From: an uncultured bacterium
GTDB lineage: Bacteria; Bacillota; Clostridia; Oscillospirales; Ruminococcaceae
Reading direction: 5' to 3'
NCBI GenBank assembly: GCA_905214265.1
Contig: CAJMLQ010000149.1
Span: forward strand, 1 to 7,040
DNA length: 7,040 bases
The translations under genes and the position numbers were made by a program. Each line of letters opens with the position of its first letter. The stretch's first letter is position 1. Shown one piece after another: positions 1 through 5,670 of the stretch. The notes under the pieces were generated by a model. That model saw nothing but the letters and a program-made list of their open reading frames with translations. It did not search any database and was not told the DNA's origin.

Positions 1-351
1 TGCTTGGATTATTTTGACCCTAAAATTCCGCCGGTGGGCAAGATGAAAGGGGTTGACCTGGTTACGGAGGGCGTGCTGACGCTGGGACATGTCATGGAGC
101 TCTCCAACACCATCGTCAGTCAGACCAATACGGATCTGTCCTGGCTCCAGAAGAAGGACGGGGCCTCTCTTATTGCGCAGTATCTCTTCGAACGTGCCAC
201 AGACGTCAGCTTCTATGCTGGGCGCGCCATCAACCCTGCCCATCAGAATCCCAATCTGCCCCTGGACCTGAGCATCAAGCTCAAAGTTGTGGAGGTCCTT
301 TCCCGCAATCTGGAGCTGATGGGCAAGCGGGTCACGGTACATAACTATTAA
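1..351 (+). CDS. SpoIIE-family protein phosphatase-like protein, C-terminal fragment (5' end outside window)
   Basis: This is the last 116 codons of a gene whose start lies upstream of the window; the frame is open from base 1 and stops with TAA at 349-351. The visible part carries the stretch GVDLVTEGVLTL, then a 'GRAINPAHQNPNLPLDL' block and a 'MGKRVTV' tail. I recognise these from memory as the C-terminal region of SpoIIE-family (PP2C-like serine/threonine phosphatase) proteins found beside [FeFe] hydrogenases in Clostridia. The metal-binding phosphatase core is not in the window, so catalytic competence cannot be judged. The stop lies 19 bp before the hydrogenase start, with no terminator between, so the two are almost certainly co-transcribed. 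The likely role is regulatory dephosphorylation linked to redox or hydrogenase function, not sporulation itself. The TTG at position 4 is not a credible start: it has no ribosome binding site and the frame continues upstream. Confidence 0.72.
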   Translation, partial: CLDYFDPKIPPVGKMKGVDLVTEGVLTLGHVMELSNTIVSQTNTDLSWLQKKDGASLIAQYLFERATDVSFYAGRAINPAHQNPNLPLDLSIKLKVVEVLSRNLELMGKRVTVHNY

Positions 352-355
352 TCAG

Positions 356-362
356 AGAAAGG
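356..362 (+). promoter_or_regulatory. Ribosome binding site of the hydrogenase gene
   Basis: AGAAAGG lies 8 nt before the ATG at 371, inside the 19-bp gap after the upstream stop codon. It supports ATG 371 as the start and translation from a shared mRNA. Confidence 0.65.
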
Positions 363-370
363 CTGTCTTC

Positions 371-1810
371 ATGAACAGAACATTCGATACCGACGTTCAA
401 CTTTTGAAATACAAGGTCCTGAAGGCCGTTTCCAAGCGCGCCTTTGCGGGCACGCTGACCGAAGGGTATTACGACATTCCCAAGGAAATCATCCCCGGGA
501 AGAAGGCCACCATGCGTTGCTGTGTGTATAAGGAGCGCGCCATTCTGGCTGAGCGCGTTCATATGGCCATGGGAGGAAATCCGGAGAACCCTAACGTGAT
601 CGAGGTTATTGACATCGCCTGCGACGAATGTCCGGTTCATCGGATCTCGGTGAGTGAATCCTGCCGTGGCTGCATCGCACATCGGTGTCAGAACGTCTGT
701 CCCCGGGGCGCGATCTCCATTGTGAATCACCGGGCCCATATTGATCAGGAAAAATGCGTATCATGCGGCCGCTGCGCCCAGGTTTGCCCGTATGGGGCTA
801 TTCAGGAGCGTGCCCGTCCCTGCGAGCGAAGCTGCAAGGTCGGTGCAATTACCATGGATGAGGACCAGACGGCCACCATCAACAACGAAAAATGCATTTC
901 CTGCGGCGCCTGTGTGTATCAGTGCCCCTTCGGTGCGATTGTGGACAAGTCCTATATTCTCGACGCCATCCGGATCTTGCAGGAAAGCGATAACAACCGG
1001 AATTATAAGGTATACGGCGTGATCGCGCCGGCAATTTCCAGTCAGTTCCCCTATGCCAAAATCGGGCAGGTAGTCACCGGCATTAAAAAGCTGGGCTTCC
1101 ACGAGGTGGTCGAGGCAGCTCTGGGCGCGGATATGACCGCTTATTCCGAGTCTGCTGAGCTGGCGGAGAAAGGGTTCCTGACCAGCTCCTGCTGTCCTGC
1201 CTTCGTGACCTACGTGGAAAAATTCTTCCCCAATATGGCGGAGCATGTTTCCCACAACCTCTCGCCAATGGCACAGATCGCCAAATACATCAAGGAGACG
1301 GACCCAGCTGGAAAAGTTGTCTTTATCGGGCCGTGTACCGCGAAGAAGATGGAAGTGAAAAAGGAAAGCGTCGCGCCGTACGTGGACTGCGTCATTACCT
1401 TTGAGGAACTGCAGGCCCTGCTTGACAGCCAGGAGATCGCTCCTGAAACGCTGGAAGAGTCTCTACTGGACAACGCGTCCTATTATGGCCGGATCTTTGC
1501 CCGGAGCGGCGGGCTTTCCGCTGCTGTGGAAGAGGCGCTGAAGGAGCGGAAGATTGACTTCACCGTGAAGCCTGAAATCTGCGATGGTATCGAGCAGTGC
1601 AAGGTCGCGCTGCTGAAGGCGGGGAAGGGTCTGCTCCCAGCGAATTTCATCGAGGGGATGGCCTGTGTCGGCGGCTGTATTGGCGGAGCAGCTTGTCTGA
1701 CCCATGGGCCTAAGGATAAGAGCGAGGTCGATAAATACGGTAGACTTGCCTTTGAGAAAGGAATTCTGGATGCCCTCACGGTGACAACTTTCCGCAGAGG
1801 CAATGATTAA
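371..1810 (+). CDS. [FeFe] hydrogenase, group B-like (B1/B3 type), monomeric, with N-terminal 4Fe-4S domains
   Basis: A 479-residue iron-only hydrogenase, predicted cytoplasmic, exchanging electrons between ferredoxin-type carriers and protons/H2, or acting as an H2 sensor. The N-terminal half holds cysteine clusters: C50-C51, C84/C87, C98xxC101x4C106xxxC110P, C129xxC132xxC135xxxC139P, C151/C155 and C175xxC178xxC181xxxC185P, which suggests about three to four 4Fe-4S clusters. The C-terminal H-cluster domain (about 215-465) carries L1 as SSCCPAF (272-278), L2 as GPCTAKK (320-326) and L3 as EGMACVGGC (428-436). In the best-known group A enzymes L1 ends in W, L2 begins MPC and L3 continues GGG; here they read F, GPC and GGAAC. 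These changes, and the N-terminal 'MRCCVYKERAI' block, fit the family described as group B1/B3 (TIGR04105, recalled, not searched). All expected H-cluster cysteines (C274, C275, C322, C432, C436) are present. It sits 19 bp after the SpoIIE-like gene and is followed by a terminator. Maturases HydE/F/G are not in the window. Whether its main role is H2 production, uptake or sensing is not decided by the sequence. Confidence 0.93.
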   Translation: MNRTFDTDVQLLKYKVLKAVSKRAFAGTLTEGYYDIPKEIIPGKKATMRCCVYKERAILAERVHMAMGGNPENPNVIEVIDIACDECPVHRISVSESCRGCIAHRCQNVCPRGAISIVNHRAHIDQEKCVSCGRCAQVCPYGAIQERARPCERSCKVGAITMDEDQTATINNEKCISCGACVYQCPFGAIVDKSYILDAIRILQESDNNRNYKVYGVIAPAISSQFPYAKIGQVVTGIKKLGFHEVVEAALGADMTAYSESAELAEKGFLTSSCCPAFVTYVEKFFPNMAEHVSHNLSPMAQIAKYIKETDPAGKVVFIGPCTAKKMEVKKESVAPYVDCVITFEELQALLDSQEIAPETLEESLLDNASYYGRIFARSGGLSAAVEEALKERKIDFTVKPEICDGIEQCKVALLKAGKGLLPANFIEGMACVGGCIGGAACLTHGPKDKSEVDKYGRLAFEKGILDALTVTTFRRGND

Positions 1811-1845
1811 CAAAACCATTTCCGCCCATAATTTGAAAGCAGAGG

Positions 1846-1890
1846 AAAAGCTGCGGAGTCCCAAGTGAGCCGGAGGGACTCCGCTGTTTT
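1846..1890 (+). terminator. Rho-independent terminator after the hydrogenase operon
   Basis: GCGGAGTCCC (1853-1862) pairs perfectly with GGGACTCCGC (1875-1884) around a 12-nt loop. The stem extends outward past one mismatch by AAAAGC/GTTTT pairing, and the right arm runs straight into TGTTTTC. It starts about 36 bp after the hydrogenase stop. Confidence 0.85.
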
Positions 1891-1908
1891 CAAAAAGCCC
1901 GCAAACGA

Positions 1909-1920
1909 TTACAATTGTAA
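1909..1920. promoter_or_regulatory. Perfect 12-bp palindrome TTACAATTGTAA, possible operator
   Basis: A perfect dyad sits 28 bp upstream of the -35 box of the SGNH hydrolase operon and downstream of the previous terminator. Its core TACAATTGTA fits the pattern TACANNTGTA known as the binding box of CopY/BlaI-type repressors. A dyad this short in an AT-rich gap can also arise by chance, and its place upstream of -35 would suit activation as well as repression. No regulator gene is in the window. Confidence 0.3.
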
Positions 1921-1948
1921 CAATATCATTACGACTTTCCCTTAGGGG

Positions 1949-1976
1949 TTGTTTTTTTCCACAGGTTTGGTATAAT
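1949..1976 (+). promoter_or_regulatory. SigA-type promoter with extended -10, for the SGNH hydrolase operon
   Basis: The -35 box is TTGTTT (1949-1954), then a 16-bp spacer, then a perfect TATAAT (1971-1976) preceded by TGG (1968-1970), an extended -10. Transcription should begin near 1983, about 70 bp before the chosen ATG. The ATG at 1975 overlaps the -10 box, which rules it out as the translation start. Confidence 0.8.
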
Positions 1977-2040
1977 GTATACAGCGAAAGATGCGGATGC
2001 TCCATGCACCAGCGTCACCGTTATCAATTTGTTAAAATTC

Positions 2041-2046
2041 AAGGAG
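2041..2046 (+). promoter_or_regulatory. Ribosome binding site that fixes the SGNH hydrolase start
   Basis: AAGGAG lies 6 nt before the ATG at 2053. It selects this ATG over the upstream in-frame ATG at 1975, which falls inside the promoter. Confidence 0.85.
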
Positions 2047-2052
2047 CCCGCT

Positions 2053-3030
2053 ATGCCAACAACGCGCTACTTATCCTATCGTAGGCGCCGCCGTCGCCGT
2101 CGCAGAAATTTTTGGTTGATTGTCCTGCTCGTTTTGCTTCTCGCTGCTGCTGGCGTGCTGACATGGATCGCTTTTTCAAACCTTTCCGGGGAGCCGCAGT
2201 CTTCCTCCCAGTTGGAGGAGAGTTCGGTAGTTTCCGATCTGGCGGCGGAGAGCAGTTTGCCTACAGATGAGTTGTCCAACAGCAAGTCGCAGGATCCGGC
2301 CGATGAAGAGATATCCTCCGGAGCTTCTGAATTATGGGAATCTTTGCCGGAAGAAGGTTCCAGCAGTTCGGCAGATACTGGAGTTTGGACCACCTTTAAT
2401 CTTCCGTTGCCGGAAGGGGCGGAGGTTACAGATGATTATTTCAGTGATGCGGTTTTTATCGGTGATTCCCGGACCCAGGGCTTTATCCTGTATTCCGGAC
2501 TTTCCAACACGACTGCTTATGCGGACAAGGGACTTTCGGTGGAATCTGTTTTTACCAAAGAAGTAATTTCCACAGGAAACGCAAAGGTTTCGGTAATGGA
2601 TGCGCTGGCGCAGAAACCGGATTTCAAAAAGGTGTATTTGATGCTGGGAGTGAACGAACTAGGCTGGGCCTATTCCAATATTTTTCAGGAAAAGTACCAG
2701 CAGGTGGTCCAGCGGATCAAAGAAATCAATCCGGATGCAGAGATTTATGCTCAATCGATCCTGCCAGTTTCCCAGGCGAAATCGGACGGGGACAAAATTT
2801 ATAACAATCCGAAAATTCAGGAATACAATCAGCTGATACAGGAGGTGGCGGCTGAAGAGGAGGTCTATTATTTGAATGTAGCCGAAGCAGTTGCAGATGA
2901 GTCCGGTGTTTTGCCGGAGGAGGCTTCAACGGATGGGGTACATTTGAACAAGGAATATTGCCAGAAATGGCTTGCCTATTTAAAAAATCATACGGCAGAG
3001 GGGATCGGAGCTGTGGAGCCTATAGAGTAG
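2053..3030 (+). CDS. Membrane-anchored SGNH/GDSL-family hydrolase
   Basis: A 325-residue protein with a short cytoplasmic head, nine arginines in a row (10-18), one membrane segment (about 20-42), a low-complexity Ser/Glu/Asp-rich linker (about 46-112) and an extracellular SGNH hydrolase domain (about 128-315). The catalytic blocks are visible: FIGDS with Ser139, LGVNE with Asn201, and DGVH with Asp294 and His297. It lacks a cleavable signal peptide and should be tethered outside the cell by its N-terminus, as expected from the positive-inside rule. SGNH enzymes of this type act as esterases or O-acetyl transfer/removal enzymes on cell-wall or surface glycans; the substrate here cannot be read from the sequence. 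The start is ATG 2053, set by AAGGAG six bases before it. It is the first gene of an operon with the lipoprotein gene 44 bp downstream. In related Clostridia such pairs may accompany an MBOAT acyltransferase (from memory), but none is present here. Confidence 0.88.
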   Translation: MPTTRYLSYRRRRRRRRRNFWLIVLLVLLLAAAGVLTWIAFSNLSGEPQSSSQLEESSVVSDLAAESSLPTDELSNSKSQDPADEEISSGASELWESLPEEGSSSSADTGVWTTFNLPLPEGAEVTDDYFSDAVFIGDSRTQGFILYSGLSNTTAYADKGLSVESVFTKEVISTGNAKVSVMDALAQKPDFKKVYLMLGVNELGWAYSNIFQEKYQQVVQRIKEINPDAEIYAQSILPVSQAKSDGDKIYNNPKIQEYNQLIQEVAAEEEVYYLNVAEAVADESGVLPEEASTDGVHLNKEYCQKWLAYLKNHTAEGIGAVEPIE

Positions 3031-3057
3031 TATATCCGCCTCCATTGACGAACCCCA

Positions 3058-3064
3058 GAAAGGA
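3058..3064 (+). promoter_or_regulatory. Ribosome binding site of the lipoprotein gene
   Basis: GAAAGGA lies 10 nt before the ATG at 3075, slightly long spacing. It supports a start that places a lipoprotein signal at the N-terminus, instead of the ATG at 2958 inside the preceding gene. Confidence 0.6.
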
Positions 3065-3074
3065 ATCTTTTTCT

Positions 3075-3545
3075 ATGCTCTGGAAGAAACTTACAACTCT
3101 ACTGGCTTCTGCGGCAGCCTGTGTTATGCTGGTCAGCTGTGGGGAAGCCAAAGATATTTCAATGGACATCAATGCGCTGGCAGGAGATTTAAAGGACAAG
3201 ATCACCTATCAGGATACACTGGAAAGCATTGAACCCGATATGATCAAGATGCTCTATGATGTAGGCGACCTGGTGGAATCTTCGGTGGTCTACATGGGCA
3301 GTGGCGCTACTGCAGAGGAGATCGCCGTTTTTGAATGCAAAGACACGGACACTGCAAAGAACGAAGTGGAACCGATCGTCAAGCAGCACATTCAGGATCA
3401 GATCACTTCTTTTGAATCGTATGTCCCCGCTGAAGTGGCGAAGCTCAAGGAAGCGGTCGTTCGGACCGGCGGAAAATATGTGGCCGTCTGTGTGTCGGAT
3501 GATTCCGCGGCGGCTGAGAAAATTATGGACGAATATTTTAAATAA
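3075..3545 (+). CDS. DUF4358-like lipoprotein
   Basis: A 156-residue protein with a classical lipoprotein signal: two lysines (4-5), a hydrophobic stretch (about 7-20) and the lipobox LVSC with Cys22 as the lipidated residue. It is therefore expected on the outer face of the membrane after a short leader is removed. The mature part is small and mixed alpha/beta in character, with segments such as 'ESSVVYMGSGATAEEIAVFECKD' split around residues 75-98 and a C-terminal 'GGKYVAVCVSDD' region. These resemble DUF4358 proteins, small lipoproteins of Clostridia with no known function; this assignment is from memory and unsearched. It is the second gene of an operon with the SGNH hydrolase, 44 bp downstream and with no terminator between, which suggests a joint role at the cell surface. 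The chosen ATG removes 39 codons of an earlier in-frame ATG that lies inside the SGNH gene. Confidence 0.8.
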   Translation: MLWKKLTTLLASAAACVMLVSCGEAKDISMDINALAGDLKDKITYQDTLESIEPDMIKMLYDVGDLVESSVVYMGSGATAEEIAVFECKDTDTAKNEVEPIVKQHIQDQITSFESYVPAEVAKLKEAVVRTGGKYVAVCVSDDSAAAEKIMDEYFK

Positions 3546-3550
3546 GTGCG

Positions 3551-3594
3551 AAAATCCCTGCGGCCGAAGTTTCTGCTGCAGGGATTTTTATTTT
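3551..3594. terminator. Bidirectional terminator between convergent genes
   Basis: AAAATCCCTGC (3551-3561) pairs perfectly with GCAGGGATTTT (3578-3588) around a 16-nt loop, followed on the plus strand by TTTTTATTTT. The flanking A-run gives a T-run after the stem on the minus strand also. It lies 5 bp after the lipoprotein stop and about 24 bp past the PAP2 stop, so it can end transcription from both sides. Confidence 0.87.
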
Positions 3595-3617
3595 GGCAAG
3601 CGGCTTTTCTTTAGAAG

Positions 3618-4127
3618 CTATAAAAGAATGGCCATAAGGCCGACCATAACGCCTAAAACACTTCCGGCCAATACATCAGCAGGATAATGCACAAAGAGGT
3701 AAAGCCTCGAAAAGGCGATCAGCATGGCTAGACAGAGGGCGGGGATGCCGATCAACGGACCGGCCGCCGCCAGGGCAGTAGCCGCCGCGAAAGAAGACAA
3801 GGCATGACCAGAAGGGAAGGAGTGGTCCGGAGGCCGGCGGATCAGCAATTTGACATCCTTGTGCTCGTCACAGGGGCGGGGACGGCAGAAAACGCGTTTC
3901 AGCAGCAGAATCAGCACGATTGCGAAAAACAAAGCCTGCAGTACATTAACGCCGATTTTTCGGGTCCGTTCAAAACATAGTGCGACAGCCGCAGAGCATA
4001 GCCAAACTGCTCCGCCGTTGCCCAAAGCACTCAGACGGGGAACCACCCGGTCTCCGAGCCCGCAGCGAAAATGCTTTTGAATGCTGAAAAGGATTTTGCT
4101 GTCGGCTGTCCGCCATGCCGGTCGCAT
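3618..4127 (-). CDS. PAP2-family membrane phosphatase (lipid/undecaprenyl-diphosphate phosphatase-like)
   Basis: A 169-residue integral membrane phosphatase. Numbered from this start it shows the complete acid phosphatase signature: K77x6R84P85, P105-S-G-H108 and S140-R141x5H147xxxD151, where the two histidines and the aspartate form the catalytic set. Hydrophobic segments lie around 40-52, 60-77, 110-125, 127-140 and 152-169, as in small bacterial PAP2 proteins. Known family substrates include undecaprenyl diphosphate and phosphatidylglycerophosphate; the sequence does not tell which applies. The start is uncertain. I chose ATG 4127 because GGGGTG lies 8 nt upstream of it, but a GTG at 4136 in the same frame would add three residues. 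It is convergent with the lipoprotein gene and lies downstream of the glycosyltransferase gene on the same strand, with its own promoter in the gap. A link to lipid carrier recycling for the neighbouring glycosyltransferase is inference. Confidence 0.9.
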   Translation of the reverse strand: MRPAWRTADSKILFSIQKHFRCGLGDRVVPRLSALGNGGAVWLCSAAVALCFERTRKIGVNVLQALFFAIVLILLLKRVFCRPRPCDEHKDVKLLIRRPPDHSFPSGHALSSFAAATALAAAGPLIGIPALCLAMLIAFSRLYLFVHYPADVLAGSVLGVMVGLMAILL

Positions 4128-4178
4128 CTGTCTCACACCCCATACTTGTCGCGATACAACAAAAATTTTGTTATTTTC

Positions 4179-4207
4179 ATTTTAGCAGTTTCTCCGCTGG
4201 AATGCAA
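4179..4207 (-). promoter_or_regulatory. SigA-type promoter for the PAP2 gene
   Basis: On the minus strand, TTGCAT (4207-4202) is followed by a 17-bp spacer and TAAAAT (4184-4179), with TGC directly before it as an extended -10. Transcription should start near 4172, about 45 bp before the ATG at 4127. The -35 box lies inside a strong inverted repeat (4195-4219). Confidence 0.7.
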
Positions 4208-4219
4208 GGCATCCCAGCG
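4195..4219. repeat. Hairpin-forming inverted repeat between the glycosyltransferase and PAP2 genes
   Basis: CGCTGGAATGC (4195-4205) and GCATCCCAGCG (4209-4219) form an 11-bp stem with a 3-nt loop. In minus-strand RNA the one irregular pair is a U-G wobble, on the plus strand an A-C mismatch. It begins about 20 bp after the glycosyltransferase stop, where a terminator would be expected. However, the T-run (TTTTCTTCT) follows it on the plus strand and none follows it on the minus strand, so a terminator role is doubtful. Confidence 0.6.
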
Positions 4220-4239
4220 TTTTCTTCTGTAAAAGTTTG

Positions 4240-5496
4240 CTATTTTGCAGTTGGCAGCTCTGCCAGTCGGATTCTTCTGGTGTGCTTGATTTCAACCCAC
4301 ACAGTGGACTTTTTGAAAAGGCAGAGCACATTGATGGGAACCCAACTGATCAAAAAGAACCAATAATAGCAAACAGCCTTGCAGAGCCGGGAAAACGGGC
4401 GCCGTTCCAGAAGAACCGTAAAAAAAGCGCCGAGAGTCGTAATCGCCAAGGACAATAGCAGCGAGCGGAAAAGCGGTTCCATCGCCCCGAGCTGCAGGGC
4501 CGCGCTGCGGTTAGGAGAGAGGAGGACCAGAGCGGCTGCCGCCGCAACCGGAAGGATGGATAGCACCTGCATCAGCGGCGCAAGGAGGAATACAAATTGG
4601 TCTATACAGAGGAAATCCCGTTCCCGGACGATCTTCCCCATCAGGCGGGGCGCATACAATTTCAGGCACTGCAGCAGGCCGGTTGACCAGCGTTTGCGCT
4701 GTTTCCAGGACGGAAGGAAGCGTTGGGGAGACTCGTCATAAATAACGGCTTCTGGAACCCACGCGACTTTGACGCCGCGAAGGACGCACTGGGTAGTGAA
4801 CTCCAGATCTTCTGTCATGGTTTCGGTGTGGAAGCCGCCCATTTCTTTGAGCAGACTGGCGCTGACCATAAACCCACAGCCGTTGATGGTCGCGGACAAT
4901 CCCCAGACGCTGCGGGGCTGATTGTAGAAGCGGCTGAACATCCAATAGTAAATGGAATAGCTGCCAGTTATGGCGGTGTCATAAGGGTTTTTGCTGTCGC
5001 GCCGGCCTTGGGCAACTCGTGCGCCTTCGCAGAGAGCGTTGTTCATGGCGAGGAGGAAGCCGCGGTCAACCAGATTGTCCGCGTCAAAAATGCAGAAGGC
5101 GTCATAGCGGTCGTCTTTGGCGAAAAAGTGGGCAAACGCGAAGCGCAGGACGTCTCCTTTGCAGGTGACGGGCGTGTCGCAGGTCAGAACGTTGGCTCCA
5201 GCCCGAAGAGCTGCTCCGGCGGTGTCATCGGTACAGTTGTTGGGGATGACGTAGACATCGAACAGCTCCTGGGGATAATCTTGGGTCAAGAGGCTTTCCA
5301 CCAGGCTGCCGATGACATCTTCCTCATTGCGCGCGGCGATCAGCATGGCGAATCGTTTTTGAGGGGCAAATTCTTTGCGAGGCTTTCGTCTTTTGAAGAA
5401 GGGGGCGGCGATCAAAACGTTGTACAGCGCATAAATCAAAAGAATGCACTGAATTCCCCAAGCCAGGTCTGTACACAGGGCAAGTAGCGTTTTCAT
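4240..5496 (-). CDS. Membrane glycosyltransferase, family 2, processive (cellulose/hyaluronan/poly-GlcNAc synthase-like)
   Basis: A 418-residue membrane glycosyltransferase. It has an N-terminal membrane segment (about 8-31), a basic patch KRRKPRK, a GT-A catalytic domain (about 47-275) and a C-terminal membrane region (helices about 298-328, 343-362 and 375-394). Catalytic motifs are IAARNEE (53-59), the metal-binding FDAD (137-140), TED with the likely base Asp230 (228-230) and QRKRW (266-270), the QxxRW signature of processive synthases. It should use a nucleotide sugar to extend a polysaccharide at the inner membrane face and may pass the product through its own membrane helices. Donor and product are not readable from sequence. 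The start is ATG 5496, with AGGAGG six bases upstream; an in-frame ATG at 5550 lacks a site. It lies 174 bp downstream of sleB and 112 bp upstream of the PAP2 start on the same strand. A shared transcript with sleB is possible, as no clear terminator or promoter was found between them. Confidence 0.9.
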   Translation of the reverse strand: MKTLLALCTDLAWGIQCILLIYALYNVLIAAPFFKRRKPRKEFAPQKRFAMLIAARNEEDVIGSLVESLLTQDYPQELFDVYVIPNNCTDDTAGAALRAGANVLTCDTPVTCKGDVLRFAFAHFFAKDDRYDAFCIFDADNLVDRGFLLAMNNALCEGARVAQGRRDSKNPYDTAITGSYSIYYWMFSRFYNQPRSVWGLSATINGCGFMVSASLLKEMGGFHTETMTEDLEFTTQCVLRGVKVAWVPEAVIYDESPQRFLPSWKQRKRWSTGLLQCLKLYAPRLMGKIVRERDFLCIDQFVFLLAPLMQVLSILPVAAAAALVLLSPNRSAALQLGAMEPLFRSLLLSLAITTLGAFFTVLLERRPFSRLCKAVCYYWFFLISWVPINVLCLFKKSTVWVEIKHTRRIRLAELPTAK

Positions 5497-5502
5497 AGAG
5501 AT

Positions 5503-5508
5503 CCTCCT
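5503..5508 (-). promoter_or_regulatory. Ribosome binding site that fixes the glycosyltransferase start
   Basis: On the minus strand a perfect AGGAGG lies 6 nt before the ATG at 5496. It favours this start over the in-frame ATG at 5550. Confidence 0.88.
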
Positions 5509-5670
5509 GTCTGTTGCCATTCCGCGAAGGGCAGAATTTGGGGCGTACATTTATGGAAACGAGCAGAGAGAGCTCTTTCCTTCAGCATGTCCGGATATTT
5601 TTATTCTAGCGGAAGCGGCGCAAGATTGTTGCAAGGAGGAGTGAAGTTTTTCTTAAATATTTGCCCTGGT

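Noticed and set aside
332..739. A 135-codon minus-strand open frame over the 5' part of the hydrogenase
   Set aside because: It is antisense to conserved ferredoxin-type cysteine motifs and shows no domain of its own.
1970..1982. GTATA-ATG-TATAC dyad at the SGNH promoter
   Set aside because: It is mostly the -10 box itself; such symmetry is common around TATAAT and does not need an operator.
1463..2005. A 180-codon minus-strand open frame crossing the hydrogenase end, the terminator and the promoter
   Set aside because: It runs through a strong terminator and a promoter on the opposite strand and has no plausible protein features.
1975..2052. N-terminal extension of the SGNH hydrolase from ATG 1975
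   Set aside because: That ATG overlaps the TATAAT box, so it would not be in the mRNA, while ATG 2053 has AAGGAG six bases upstream.
4723..5487. A 254-codon plus-strand open frame antisense to the glycosyltransferase
   Set aside because: It lies wholly inside a gene with full catalytic motifs on the other strand, has no ribosome binding site, and its composition (many Gly, Val, Ala, Asp) is what the complement of a real gene gives.
5497..5670. A promoter for the glycosyltransferase (TTGCAA and TAGAAT on the minus strand)
   Set aside because: The two boxes are 20 bp apart, too far for a usual SigA promoter, and no better pair was found.
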